From Aureispira anguillae (GTDB taxonomy: Bacteria > Bacteroidota > Bacteroidia > Chitinophagales > Saprospiraceae), in assembly GCF_026000115.1 (NCBI RefSeq), contig NZ_AP026867.1:4824001-4888000 (forward strand): a stretch of 64,000 bases of DNA, written 5' to 3'. Below the pieces are notes generated by a model. It ran no database searches. It was not told where the DNA came from and was given only the letters and a program-made list of their open reading frames with translations. Below, in pieces: positions 52,392 to 62,428 of the stretch (position 1 is its first letter; each line of letters begins with the position of its first letter). The position numbers were made by a program, and so were the translations under genes.

Positions 52392-53411
52392 TTATAATTC
52401 TATTAAAAATTGCAAGGTATCCACTCCATCTGCATAATCCATTAACTTAGGGGATTGCGCCTGCCCTAAATTAACCGTATTTTTTTGTGGAAGGTTCATT
52501 TTGCTTGCAATGCATTGTATTTCGGGCTCCTTATCGTTCAACTTTGCTTCCAAATCTTCTACCCCTTGATAATACTCAAAATGTATAGACGAAATTCGAG
52601 ACAACAAACTTTCATGCTCTACCACCATCAAACAATCATTTGCCAAATGAGGCACCTTATTTAGTAAATAAATAGAGCGATTATAGTCGTAGTTGTTTTT
52701 ATATTTGTTATGATCCATAATGTCTTTATAATTATCCATTAGCCCCAATAAACGAGGAAAATCATAACCTTCTGGTACATATAGTTTCGAAATCGAGCGA
52801 CACCCTAAACCAAAATATCTAAAAATATCGACTCCTAAAGCCAATAACTCTTCATCCGTTTCACTTCCGTCCAATACAGCAATAGAATTTCTATTTTTTC
52901 GAATAATGTTGGGATACTTCCCAAAGTACTGCTCAAAATACATCGCTGAGTTATTGCTCCCTGTTGCAATAACGGCATCAAAATTCTTCAACATTGGAAC
53001 CCTTACAAAATAATCGGCACAACGCTCATCCTCTTGAATCAAGTAAGCAACCATGTATGGAATAAGGTGTTGATCTTTATCAGAGTATTTGATGATTGCC
53101 TGATGCCCTGCAACAAAGGTTGCCATTACATCGTGAAATCCTACCGCAGGAATATTGCCAGCCAAGACTAAGCCAACTTTTTGGGCTGTGGTAGTTTCTT
53201 TTAATAAAGGATAATTGGCTACCCAAGCTTCTAATTGTTGAGGCGCTAAAAAAGTAGTGGCAAAACTCTCCAATGCTTTCAAAGAATTAGCTTTGGTCAG
53301 CCAACGATTATAACGTTCTGTATAGGCAATCGCCAACTGCCGTTCCTCAGTATCTTCTTGCAAATACGCTCCCAATTTCACCAATAAAGCTAAACGCTCT
53401 TGTAATGTCAT
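52392..53411 (-). CDS. Acyl-CoA reductase (LuxC-like)
   Basis: The 339-residue protein is related to the LuxC/acyl-CoA reductase family, which reduces fatty acyl thioesters to aldehydes. Landmarks are VGLVLAGNIPAVGFHDVMATFVAG, DAVIATGSNNSA, IIRKNRNSIAVL and FGLGCRSISKLYVPEG, with Cys204 as the likely acyl-accepting residue. It is common in Bacteroidota outside any light-producing operon. No luxAB, luxD or luxE is near. A role in aldehyde or wax/lipid metabolism is inferred. Confidence 0.83.
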   Translation of the reverse strand: MTLQERLALLVKLGAYLQEDTEERQLAIAYTERYNRWLTKANSLKALESFATTFLAPQQLEAWVANYPLLKETTTAQKVGLVLAGNIPAVGFHDVMATFVAGHQAIIKYSDKDQHLIPYMVAYLIQEDERCADYFVRVPMLKNFDAVIATGSNNSAMYFEQYFGKYPNIIRKNRNSIAVLDGSETDEELLALGVDIFRYFGLGCRSISKLYVPEGYDFPRLLGLMDNYKDIMDHNKYKNNYDYNRSIYLLNKVPHLANDCLMVVEHESLLSRISSIHFEYYQGVEDLEAKLNDKEPEIQCIASKMNLPQKNTVNLGQAQSPKLMDYADGVDTLQFLIEL

Positions 53412-53595
53412 ACTCTATTTTTTATTTTAGAACTGCAAATTTCTTAAAAAAAAGCGAATAATTTGCCATTCTTCTTGTTTTAGTTAACATTTCAGGGCAA
53501 AAAAGTGGTTCCTAATACGGTTATCTGCTATTTCTTGCCTCTATTGGTCCACTCTCAAAGCCCTTTTAATTCCAAATAAAGAACGACCTAAACAA

Positions 53596-53635
53596 AAAAA
53601 GACCCCAAATATACCATTTGGAGTCCTCTTTTTAT
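53596..53635 (-). terminator. Terminator of the DUF2723 gene
   Basis: GACCCCAAAT (53601-53610) pairs with ATTTGGAGTC (53616-53625), with a T7 run on the minus-strand exit side. Confidence 0.82.
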
Positions 53636-53651
53636 TCTTGTAAAATCTATG

Positions 53652-56600
53652 TTATTGTTGTGATGGAGTCAAGTTAGTAGGCGGAGCTTGTGGCGCTGGA
53701 GCATAAGGCTGCAAACGCTCAATCAATGCCTTTTTATACGCTTCATCAGTGCTCATGCTTGCAAATTGCATCAATTGTTGCATCATTCCAGTACACTCTT
53801 GTATATCTCTACCAAATGCCTCTCGGTCAGACGAACTAGCCAATGTTGCATAAAAAGACATTCTATCAATCAATGCATCCGCTAAGATGTCCATGTGTTT
53901 TTGAGCCTTTTCTTCTGCTTTCAAATCCGCCAAGTAGAATCGAATTCCTTGCAAAGACATCCGACTTTGTTCATAAGGGAAATTCATGTGTGGGAACGAT
54001 TCAAAGAATTTATCCACTGTCTTTTCAGCCTCTTCTTTATCTCCCTTTCTAATCAAGGCATCTGTCAAACGAATAAATGCATATTGCAAACTGTGAACAG
54101 AAGGCATATAACTTTCGTTGATAAAGAAATCCTGTTTGTCAAAATTCCCCCATTTAAACTTCGCCTCATGTTCTTCCGTTCCTACCATATTTTTATACAT
54201 CAAATCCGTATCTACGCCTCCCATCAAAATAGCTGTTTGAGCAGGGCTTGGTGTTTTGTAAGGTACAATACGCAAGGCCATTCCTTCCAACATCAAATAA
54301 TCTTTAAGCCCCATGATTTTCTCTGGGCGACAAGTTACGGCAAAGTAAATCGGACGCTCCCAACCTCTCTTAGCATTGGTTGAAATAATATCCATCAAAG
54401 CAATTTCATCCTTCATCATAAACTGCCCTTTCTTAAGTTGGAACTTAACCTCAGGCAAAATCATTGAATCAGGGATACTTTCATTAATCGCACCATTAGC
54501 AATTGCTTTTTGTTTATCAACTGGTAAATAAACATTTCTAGCAGGAATATAACTTGCATACTGTTGCTGCATTTGAGGATTCATGTTACGAGGTGTAGAT
54601 CCTACAAATTTGATCACATCATGCAAATTGATGTATTTATCTCCTTTTGCAATTTGGAAAGGCAAATAGTTTCTCAATTTTCCTCTATAAGCCTCCTTAG
54701 GTATGGTCATTTCTACTTTCGGCGATTCATTAATTTTACGGCGTAACTGATCGATATACCAATCTACTGCCAATAAACTAAAGTTAATCACTCGAACATC
54801 AGGGCGAATATTTTCTACTTCTTGCGCATACCATAAAGGATAAGTATCATTATCACCGTAGGTAAAGATAATCGCATTTGGAGCACAGGACTCCAAGAAG
54901 TTAATCGCATAATCTCTAGCACCATATTGATCAGCACGAGAATGATCGTCCCAGTTTTCATACCCCATAATAACAGGTGCAACAAGCGTCAATACAGTTG
55001 CCAGACCAGCAGCACCCATGCCGCCCATCTTTTCGCTCAATCGCTCGTAAATATACGGTACAGCCATTCCCATCCACATACAGAAGGTAAAGATAGAACC
55101 AACAATTACATAATCTCGTTCTCTAGGTTCTCTTGGTGGTTGGTTGGTAAATACAATAATTGCCACTCCTGTCATCAAGAACAAAACACCCAATGCCGCA
55201 GCTTCCCTAGGGCGTTTAGATATATGAAAAAGCAAGCCAATTAAGCCAAAAATAAAGGGCAAGAAATAATAGGTATTTCTAGACTTGTCATTTTTAATAT
55301 ATTTAGGCAGGTTCGACTGGCTATGCAACCTCATGGCATCTAGCGGAGCAATTCCTGACAACCAGTTCCCTTTAAGTGTTTTTCCATCTGTTCCTTGTAA
55401 TGCATTTTGTCTGCCAATAAAGTTCCAAGCAAAATAACGCCAATACATATACCCCAACTGGTATTGGAAGAAAAACCCTATATTATTTCCCATCGAAGGT
55501 TTCCCTGAAGGCCCCAAGGTCATCCAGTTCATATACTCTCTAGAACGATCAAAATGTCCCAAACGTGGGAAAAACATCATGTCACTAGATTTGTATCCCA
55601 CTTCGATTTTTTCATCTACAATATCATAAACCGTCTTGCCATTCTTTTCTACTGGTCTCCAAACATCTTTGTCTTTATTGTATGTTCCATCTCGTTCAGA
55701 AGCGAAGTGTGGTCCGTACAAAATAGGACGAGTACCATATTGCTCACGATTCAGATAAGACAACATACTATAAGGATCACTAGGATTATTCATATTAATC
55801 GCCGCCTGTGCATTGGCACGAACAACAACCATCCCATAAGAAGAAAACCCAATGAGAATCATAGCAAACATCATCGTTCCTAAATGTAGGTAATAGTTGT
55901 TTTTTTGATGTGCATAGCGCAACAAAGCAACAATACCACCAAATAAAGCCAAAATAAAAAACAACACTCCTGTACCTAAGCCCATTCCTAGGCTATTAAC
56001 AAACATAAAGTCAACAGCAGCAGCCATTTGAGGCAAACGAGGAATGATAAAATATTGAACGGCTACCAAAGCTCCAAAACCACCTAAGAAACCGATAAAG
56101 GCTCCTTTCCAAGTAAAGGTGGTATTTTCTTCTTCTAGTTCTTTTTTCTTGTAATAAAATAAGACCCCTAAAAATGGGAATGCCAACAAACTCAACAAAT
56201 GGACACCAATTGATAGCCCCATCATATAAGCAATAAAAATTAGCCATCTATCCGCTTTCGGATGGTCGGATACATACCATTTTATAGCAGACCACATCAC
56301 TAATCCCGTAAAGCCAGAAGACATCGCATACACCTCTCCTTCTACGGCTGAAAACCAAACCGATGTAGCAAAAGTTGTTGCTAAACCTGCCACAACTCCT
56401 GAACCTAAAATAGCTAAAGTTTGACCTCCTGCTTCTGGCTCACTATATCGCCCTACCATCGCTAACTTACTCAGCATAATCGTGGAAAGACAAACAAACA
56501 TGACCAAAAACGCCGTACAGATTCCTGACATAACATTCAGAGAATAAGCGATGGTTGAAGGATCATCAGAAATTAACGTAGCAACCCAGCCAAACATACG

Positions 56601-56783
56601 ACCAATCATCAAAAATAGTGGTGCTCCTGGAGGATGTACTACCTCTAATTTATATGCTGCGGAAATAAACTCTCCACAATCCCACAAACTCGATGTAGGC
56701 TCTGCAGTAAGCATGTAAACTGTTGCTGCTACTGCAAACATTAACCATCCAGTAATATTACTGAGTCTATTAAATGCTTTCAT
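53652..56783 (-). CDS. DUF2723 (TMEM260-type) membrane glycosyltransferase
   Basis: The 1043-residue protein starts with a membrane helix followed by the DUF2723 signature LTAEPTSSLWDCGEFISAAYKLEVVHPPGAPLFLMIGRMFG. Around twelve helices follow in two blocks, separated by a soluble domain. A C-terminal soluble region of about 450 residues begins at NFLESCAPNAIIFTYGDNDTYPLWYAQEVENIRPDVRVIN. The fold is GT-C type and the human relative TMEM260 is a protein O-mannosyltransferase. It is therefore a likely enzyme of surface or periplasmic protein O-glycosylation. It has its own promoter and terminator. Confidence 0.9.
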   Translation of the reverse strand: MKAFNRLSNITGWLMFAVAATVYMLTAEPTSSLWDCGEFISAAYKLEVVHPPGAPLFLMIGRMFGWVATLISDDPSTIAYSLNVMSGICTAFLVMFVCLSTIMLSKLAMVGRYSEPEAGGQTLAILGSGVVAGLATTFATSVWFSAVEGEVYAMSSGFTGLVMWSAIKWYVSDHPKADRWLIFIAYMMGLSIGVHLLSLLAFPFLGVLFYYKKKELEEENTTFTWKGAFIGFLGGFGALVAVQYFIIPRLPQMAAAVDFMFVNSLGMGLGTGVLFFILALFGGIVALLRYAHQKNNYYLHLGTMMFAMILIGFSSYGMVVVRANAQAAINMNNPSDPYSMLSYLNREQYGTRPILYGPHFASERDGTYNKDKDVWRPVEKNGKTVYDIVDEKIEVGYKSSDMMFFPRLGHFDRSREYMNWMTLGPSGKPSMGNNIGFFFQYQLGYMYWRYFAWNFIGRQNALQGTDGKTLKGNWLSGIAPLDAMRLHSQSNLPKYIKNDKSRNTYYFLPFIFGLIGLLFHISKRPREAAALGVLFLMTGVAIIVFTNQPPREPRERDYVIVGSIFTFCMWMGMAVPYIYERLSEKMGGMGAAGLATVLTLVAPVIMGYENWDDHSRADQYGARDYAINFLESCAPNAIIFTYGDNDTYPLWYAQEVENIRPDVRVINFSLLAVDWYIDQLRRKINESPKVEMTIPKEAYRGKLRNYLPFQIAKGDKYINLHDVIKFVGSTPRNMNPQMQQQYASYIPARNVYLPVDKQKAIANGAINESIPDSMILPEVKFQLKKGQFMMKDEIALMDIISTNAKRGWERPIYFAVTCRPEKIMGLKDYLMLEGMALRIVPYKTPSPAQTAILMGGVDTDLMYKNMVGTEEHEAKFKWGNFDKQDFFINESYMPSVHSLQYAFIRLTDALIRKGDKEEAEKTVDKFFESFPHMNFPYEQSRMSLQGIRFYLADLKAEEKAQKHMDILADALIDRMSFYATLASSSDREAFGRDIQECTGMMQQLMQFASMSTDEAYKKALIERLQPYAPAPQAPPTNLTPSQQ

Positions 56784-57104
56784 TCCGATTTTTTAGATTG
56801 TTGTGATTCTATGTAAGGTTAGATTTTGATTATCAAGGCATTTTAGACCATACCTAAATCATCTATTTTTTATTTCAATTTGTATTTTATGCCCTAAAAC
56901 CTATTTTTAGGACATACAAAGGTAGAAAATCTAGTGTTTTATGCAAAAGATAGCCTTTGTTTTATCTTATGATCCACAAAGTAGCTATTTTATTCCTTCT
57001 TAAAAAAAGATAGTTGGTTCTTATTTTATCTTTTAACTTGATATTAAAATAATAATTTGAATCCTTAGCCTTTTTTAAGAACTATTAGCACTGCTATAAC
57101 ATTT
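56784..57104. other. Intergenic region, 321 bases
   Basis: Holds the DUF2723 gene promoter (56917-56947). The region after egtD has no clear terminator. Confidence 0.6.
56917..56947 (-). promoter_or_regulatory. Bacteroidota-type promoter for the DUF2723 gene
   Basis: On the minus strand, TTTG (56947-56944), a 19-nt spacer and TACCTTTG (56924-56917), an exact consensus match. Confidence 0.7.
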
Positions 57105-58058
57105 TTATAGTTCTAGAAGGGTATCTACAAAATAAGCCTTATTATCCAAAAAATGTTGTTTTACGGTATAACCTGCTGCTGTAGCCAAATCTTCAATTTC
57201 TTTGAGGGTATGTTTTTTAGAAATTTCAGTGTGGATGGCTTCCCATTGCTCAAATTTCACCTCCATATTAAGGGCCTCAATATGTATAGATTGTTCTTTT
57301 TGACTCACCAAGTGACTCCTCAATTCTCCTGTTTGTGGGTTATAATAAGGATAAAACCTAAAATAATTAGGTTTAAAGTTAGCCCCCAACTCTTGATTGA
57401 TTCTATGCAATAAATTTAGGTTAAAAGCTGCTGTAATTCCCTTAGAATCTAAATAGGCTTTGTAAATAATTTCTGGGCGCTTTTTTAAATCAAACCCCAC
57501 CAATACTAAATCTCCTGGATTGAGATACGTCTTTAGCGTGGTCAAAAATTCAACGCTCTCATCGTAAGTAAAATTACCTATATTCGCACCTAAAAACAAA
57601 ACGACTTTGCGTTCCTTCTTATCCGTATTTTCTTCCTTTAATTGCTCCATCGCTTCCCAATAATCTTTATTGATCGCTCGATGTTTTAAATTGGGATACG
57701 CTGCATCTAAACTCTCTGACAAAGCCGATAATATTGAGGTTGATAAATCAACAGGAGTATAGGTAAAATTTACCCCTTTTTCAGAATAATGCTGCAACAA
57801 ACTCTTCGTTTTTGAAGCATCCCCTGCTCCCAGATCGATTAAATTAAAGCGTTGTTTTGGAGCCCCAAAAAACTCCAACATTTTATCTTTGTAGGTTTCT
57901 AATATACAGATTTCGCAATCTGTTAGATAATATTCTGGCAATTGCATAATCTGCTGAAAAAGCCAAGAACCTCGTTCATCATAAAAATAAATGTAGGGAA
58001 TAGATTTTTGAGTAGCTCCCAAACCATCCTTAACATCTTGTGCAAATTGTTTATTCAT
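57105..58058 (-). CDS. egtD: L-histidine N-alpha-methyltransferase EgtD
   Basis: EgtD trimethylates histidine to hercynine, the first step of ergothioneine synthesis. The 317-residue protein has the family start IPYIYFYDERGSWLFQQIMQLPEYYLTDCEICILETY, the SAM loop NLIDLGAGDASKTKSLL, VVLFLGANIGNF, and a C-terminal histidine-binding region with a closing FEQWEAIHTEISKKHTLKEI. The ATG at 58058 was chosen; the longer form begins at 58157 with an unrelated Cys/Phe-rich stretch. A TATTTTTG -7 box lies just upstream of 58058. EgtB is not nearby, so the rest of the pathway must be elsewhere or absent. Confidence 0.9.
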   Translation of the reverse strand: MNKQFAQDVKDGLGATQKSIPYIYFYDERGSWLFQQIMQLPEYYLTDCEICILETYKDKMLEFFGAPKQRFNLIDLGAGDASKTKSLLQHYSEKGVNFTYTPVDLSTSILSALSESLDAAYPNLKHRAINKDYWEAMEQLKEENTDKKERKVVLFLGANIGNFTYDESVEFLTTLKTYLNPGDLVLVGFDLKKRPEIIYKAYLDSKGITAAFNLNLLHRINQELGANFKPNYFRFYPYYNPQTGELRSHLVSQKEQSIHIEALNMEVKFEQWEAIHTEISKKHTLKEIEDLATAAGYTVKQHFLDNKAYFVDTLLEL

Positions 58059-58087
58059 AATTGATAATTTCCAATTTTGTGATGGAA

Positions 58088-58095
58088 CAAAAATA
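58088..58095 (-). promoter_or_regulatory. -7 box of egtD
   Basis: TATTTTTG on the minus strand matches TAnnTTTG, 30 bases before the chosen ATG, and would lie inside the rejected N-terminal extension. Confidence 0.45.
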
Positions 58096-58301
58096 TAGAA
58101 ATACTCTACAAAAGAAACAAAACACTTACTTTTGTTTGAACACAATTTGTTCCTCAATTCAATTTTTAGTAAATTTATAATCTATTTGGGCGCCCCACCA
58201 TTAAAATTGGAACAATTCTTAGGATTATATGTTACTACCAACTCTAGCAGACATTATTATTTGTCTCTATAAATGGCACTACGTAACCAAATCACAACTC
58301 A

Positions 58302-59570
58302 ATGAGATTTTTTTATTTTCTAATTTTTTTTTACAGTTTAACAACCTCTTCCTTGGCTCAATATCTACTGAGTCCAGATGAACTGTCTCAAACTCAAACC
58401 TATACCTCTCTACCTGAAGCAATAGAGAATGCTGACTTTGTGTACATTTTAGACCTTCGTTCTCAACGACTTAACGAACTAAAAGACATCCAAAAATTAA
58501 CCAAATTACAAATACTGTATATTGATGGTAATGAGTTGACTGCCTTGCCAGAAGGAATTGGAAAATGCCTAAACCTGCAAATATTAAGAGCCAATAAAAA
58601 CCAACTAGAATCGCTCCCCAAAAGTTTTAGTAAATTAAAAAATCTAGAAGAGGTCTACTTACAATACAACAATATAGAAGCCTTCCCTCGTGGAATGGAG
58701 CGATTGGTAAACTTAAAACTTCTAGATATTCGAGACAATAAATTTGGTGCTTTACCAGAGGTCTTGACCACTTTGCCAGAATTACAAATTTTAGAAGTTG
58801 CTTACAACAACATCCGAAAATTGCCAGATAATATTGGCGCATTGTCTACGATGTGGAAACTCAATTTTAATGGCAACCCCATTTCTAGTTTACCAACTAG
58901 CTTTGACAAGCTTTTCAATTTAGAGGAGTTGTACATGGGACATACCAGTATTGATTTATCGGCTGCTATTCCTATGTTTGTTGGTTTCACCAAACTATAT
59001 ATATTGGACTTAGGGGGACTAAACATTAGCCAAACACCTACTGATTTTGTTCAGATAACCAGTTTAAAAAAATTGGACTTGACCATGGCAAAAATGACCG
59101 TCTTGCCCGATATTATAACACAACATACAACAATTGAAGAGTTAATACTCAACAAAACATCCATCACCAGTCTTCCTGATAATATTCATCAAATGACTGG
59201 TTTAAAACGATTGTATATCAAAGAAGGTAGTTTAGAGAATCTACCTGAAAGCATTGGTCAATTGTCTAACTTAGAATTATTAAAAATCGAATACAATGCC
59301 ATCCAACAACTGCCTGAGAGTATTGGACAGTTAAAGCTTTTACAAGCATTGCATTTGCAAAACAATAAAATTACGACTCTGCCTTCTAGTATTGGAGAGC
59401 TATCTAGTCTAAATTTATTGGAAATGCCTTCTAATTCAATTACCACAGTTCCTAAAAGCATTAGCCAATTATCGAACCTAACAGGACTTTATCTATTTAA
59501 TAATCCTATTTCTCCCTCACATATTGAAGAAATCCGTTCTTGGATCCCCAGTGCTGATGTTCAATTCTAA
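58302..59570 (+). CDS. Secreted leucine-rich repeat protein
   Basis: The 422-residue protein has a signal peptide (about 1-19, ending SSLAQYLL) and then about fifteen leucine-rich repeats of about 23 residues (consensus L..L..L.L..N.L..LPE.IG.L) to the C-terminus. The repeats have the plant/bacterial LPxxIGxL type. No C-terminal T9SS sorting domain is present, so it is expected in the periplasm or at the outer membrane. LRR proteins bind other proteins. The partner is unknown. Confidence 0.9.
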   Translation: MRFFYFLIFFYSLTTSSLAQYLLSPDELSQTQTYTSLPEAIENADFVYILDLRSQRLNELKDIQKLTKLQILYIDGNELTALPEGIGKCLNLQILRANKNQLESLPKSFSKLKNLEEVYLQYNNIEAFPRGMERLVNLKLLDIRDNKFGALPEVLTTLPELQILEVAYNNIRKLPDNIGALSTMWKLNFNGNPISSLPTSFDKLFNLEELYMGHTSIDLSAAIPMFVGFTKLYILDLGGLNISQTPTDFVQITSLKKLDLTMAKMTVLPDIITQHTTIEELILNKTSITSLPDNIHQMTGLKRLYIKEGSLENLPESIGQLSNLELLKIEYNAIQQLPESIGQLKLLQALHLQNNKITTLPSSIGELSSLNLLEMPSNSITTVPKSISQLSNLTGLYLFNNPISPSHIEEIRSWIPSADVQF

Positions 59571-59587
59571 CTCTTCTTCTTAAACAA

Positions 59588-59620
59588 AAAAAGAGACCAC
59601 CTTTCAGTCGTCTCCTTTAT
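59588..59620. terminator. Weak hairpin after the LRR gene
   Basis: GAGAC (59593-59597) pairs with GTCTC (59610-59614), with A-rich and T-rich flanks. Short stem, so moderate support. Confidence 0.4.
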
Positions 59621-59785
59621 ACAAACTATCTAATACAGGGATAAATCATTAACTTATACCGTACAATTGGGGTTAATCAAGTCGTAAACAAATTATCTTG
59701 AAAAATGTACAAACAGTACATGGTAACCGAAGTAGTTTGATATTTTTATTGTAAAAGCAATTTAATAATCAACATTGACCTTCTC

Positions 59786-60742
59786 TTAAAAGGCTGCTTC
59801 CATCACATCCCCTAATTCCTCTCCAAGCGCATCATTATAGGCTGTTTCTGTATCAACCAATCGCTCTACATTTAAGCTGCCTTCAATAGTGATATTAGCA
59901 TAAATAAAACGCAAATTGCGAACAATTACCCAAGGAAAACCAATTCCAAGAGTAACTACAATTAATAACATATTTGTTAAAGTATGAAGCAACAAAGCTC
60001 CTCCTGTCATTTCTGAATAAAATGTAATTGCTTCTTCTTCATGTCTAGCAGAAGTGTTTTCTATTAAATAATTAAACACCTCTTTATTGTACCAAAAGAA
60101 ATAGATTCCTGCTGTAAAAATTGTTAAAATAATTCCCTTTAGGTTCATTAAAAAATACGTTAGCCCATCTCCCTCGTATCTAAATTCGATGTTGCCAAAA
60201 CGAGTATGATCTACTAAATAACTTCGGATGTTTTCGGCATACCAAGAACCATATATTCCCAAAGTTACAATGGTCAAAAGCCAACCGATTACAAATTTTT
60301 GCACAAACGTTTTTAAATCTCCTCGATAGCCCCAATGAACAGACCTCCAAGAAGTACGAGAAGTTCTATACCGCATAGATCCATGAATAGCATAAGGTGT
60401 CCCAACCATAAATAAGCCAAACATTAAAATAGATCCTAAGACCTCTCCTGCCTCTCCAAACAACGCTGATAATACCCCCACTAAAAGCCCAAAAAGAAAT
60501 ACAATACCAACTGCTTTTATAAAACCAATAAACATTTCTTGTCCTGTCCCGTGAAATACAAATCGCTCTCCTTCCAGCTCTGTCTCCCCATGCATATAAC
60601 GGGCTATCTTTGCTTTTGCCCAAGGATAATAAATTCCTAATGTTATTCCTGTAAGCAACATATTGACAAAATAAATTCCTAATAATTGCGCTCCATTTCC
60701 TCGAAATGATAACTCAATCTGTCTTGGTTCATCTAAAATCAT
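59786..60742 (-). CDS. DUF898 (YjgN) family membrane protein
   Basis: The 318-residue protein matches YjgN/DUF898: three similar blocks, each with a LGIYYPWAKAK, GIYGSWYAENI or GIYFFWYNKEV motif. Around six or more membrane helices are visible. The first block includes the family opening IELSFRGNGAQLLGIYFVNMLLTGITLGIYYPW. Function is unknown. It is a single gene. Confidence 0.88.
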   Translation of the reverse strand: MILDEPRQIELSFRGNGAQLLGIYFVNMLLTGITLGIYYPWAKAKIARYMHGETELEGERFVFHGTGQEMFIGFIKAVGIVFLFGLLVGVLSALFGEAGEVLGSILMFGLFMVGTPYAIHGSMRYRTSRTSWRSVHWGYRGDLKTFVQKFVIGWLLTIVTLGIYGSWYAENIRSYLVDHTRFGNIEFRYEGDGLTYFLMNLKGIILTIFTAGIYFFWYNKEVFNYLIENTSARHEEEAITFYSEMTGGALLLHTLTNMLLIVVTLGIGFPWVIVRNLRFIYANITIEGSLNVERLVDTETAYNDALGEELGDVMEAAF

Positions 60743-61053
60743 GGTTTTAGTCTTTTTATATAGCGTTAATTTAATTATTTATAAATATAGAAAATTATTT
60801 ATATTTTTTAACATAAAAGCTAAAGATAGTGTTTTTTCTACTAAAAAACAACAAAATTTAACTTTTATCATTAAACCACAACACTAAATCATCAAATAGA
60901 TGACACACTTATCTTTTTTTTCATTTAAAACCTCCCTATTCAATTTCTACTTCAACCTGTTTTTATTTGCCCCAATTTATACACGGTAGGATGGATCAAA
61001 AAACTTGTTTTTTTAATTATCTTAGCCTATCTTTTGCATGAATCAAGCATACT
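60743..61053. other. Divergent intergenic region, 311 bases
   Basis: AT-rich spacer between the DUF898 and tilS genes. I see a TATCTTTTG near 61028 that is one base too long for the -7 consensus, and nothing else. Confidence 0.55.
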
Positions 61054-62424
61054 ATGTTATCAAACTTTATTACCTACATTCAACAACAAGAATTATTTAG
61101 GCTTTCTAGGGATAGAATTTTACTAGCTGTTAGCGGTGGAATGGACTCTATCACTATGGTACAATTATGTAAAAAAGCAGGCGTAAAATTCGGCATTGCT
61201 CATTGTAATTTTCAATTGCGAGGAGAGGAATCGGATGGAGATGCTGCCTTTGTCAAAACATTAGCTGAACAACTTAATGTTCCCTTCTATTCCATTGCTT
61301 TTGACACAAAAAAAGAAGCAACGGAAACAAAAAAAAGTATTCAAGTTGCTGCAAGAGATTTGCGGTATCAATGGCTAGAAAAAATACGCCAAGCAAATAA
61401 TTATCAATACATTGCTGTCGCTCATCACCACAATGATTCTATAGAAACCTTGCTCATCAACCTAACCATGGGTTGCGGAATTCGAGGTTTACATGGCATT
61501 CTACCTAAAAATGGAGCGATTATCCGCCCACTATTATTTAGCACAAGAACAGAGATCGAATCTTATGTTGAGCAAGCTGAACTGGTTTACCGAGAAGATA
61601 GCTCAAACAGCAATATCAAATACACACGCAATGCGTTGCGACATTTAGTCGTTCCCCAATTGCAACGCATCAATCCAAATTTAGAACAAACATTTGAAGA
61701 AAATTTCTTGCGTTTTAGAGAGACTGAAACGCTGTATAAATACGCAATTGATCAGCTTAGGCAACAAATCAGCCATCATAAACAAGGAAAATTATGGATT
61801 GATATTGAAGCGCTTATTCAATCTCCATCTCCTATAAGTTTATTATATGAACTATTGGCACCTTATGGCTTCAAAACTGCTAAGATTCAATATATTTATA
61901 AACGACGAGCAGAAGAGCCTGGCGCTATTTATACCAGCCCAAGCCACCATCTGCTCAGAGATCGGACGCACTGGATTCTTAGTCCAATTGTTAAAGAACA
62001 GACTCCATTATCTCCTATTTCTACCTTCCAAACCGCTAAAGGAAGGCTAACAAGAGCAGCACTAAACCTCCAATGGGAGATTTTACCGCAACAAGAAGTC
62101 TTAAAAACAGATTCTCAAACCCTCTTTCTAGATTTTGATTCTTTAGCTTTTCCACTACAGTTACGACACTGGAAAGATGGCGATGTATTTTATCCTTTGG
62201 GAATGAAAGGCAAGAAAAAAAAGCTCAGCAAGTTTTTTAAAGACATCAAAATGAATCGTTTTGAAAAAGATGCGACTTGGTTATTATGTGATAATAATCA
62301 GCAAATCATCTGGATTATAGGGCAACGTGCCGATGAGCGCTTCAAAGTATTGCCTTCTACTCAACGCATCTTAAAACTGAAGATCAGTACAGTTACTTCC
62401 TTTTCTAATTTAGACAAAAAATAA
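61054..62424 (+). CDS. tilS: tRNA(Ile)-lysidine synthetase
   Basis: TilS converts C34 of the minor isoleucine tRNA to lysidine, so that it reads AUA instead of AUG. The 456-residue enzyme has the PP-loop motif SGGMDS at 27-32, GIAHCNFQLRGEESDGDAAFVKTLAE, VAHHHNDSIETLLINL, GCGIRGLHGI and REDSSNSNIKYTRNALRH, which bind ATP and tRNA. A C-terminal TilS domain (DGDVFYPLGMKGKKKKLSKFFKDIKM) is present. It is the first gene of a probable operon tilS-hldD-folC. Confidence 0.95.
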   Translation: MLSNFITYIQQQELFRLSRDRILLAVSGGMDSITMVQLCKKAGVKFGIAHCNFQLRGEESDGDAAFVKTLAEQLNVPFYSIAFDTKKEATETKKSIQVAARDLRYQWLEKIRQANNYQYIAVAHHHNDSIETLLINLTMGCGIRGLHGILPKNGAIIRPLLFSTRTEIESYVEQAELVYREDSSNSNIKYTRNALRHLVVPQLQRINPNLEQTFEENFLRFRETETLYKYAIDQLRQQISHHKQGKLWIDIEALIQSPSPISLLYELLAPYGFKTAKIQYIYKRRAEEPGAIYTSPSHHLLRDRTHWILSPIVKEQTPLSPISTFQTAKGRLTRAALNLQWEILPQQEVLKTDSQTLFLDFDSLAFPLQLRHWKDGDVFYPLGMKGKKKKLSKFFKDIKMNRFEKDATWLLCDNNQQIIWIIGQRADERFKVLPSTQRILKLKISTVTSFSNLDKK

Positions 62425-62428
62425 TCGC

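Noticed and set aside
52392-53411. Luminescence operon suggested by the LuxC-like protein
   Set aside because: No luciferase, acyl transferase or synthetase gene is adjacent, and LuxC-like reductases are common in non-luminous Bacteroidota.
53688-55883. Several plus-strand ORFs of 60-160 codons opposite the DUF2723 gene
   Set aside because: All are antisense shadows of a 1043-codon gene with clear family motifs and its own promoter.
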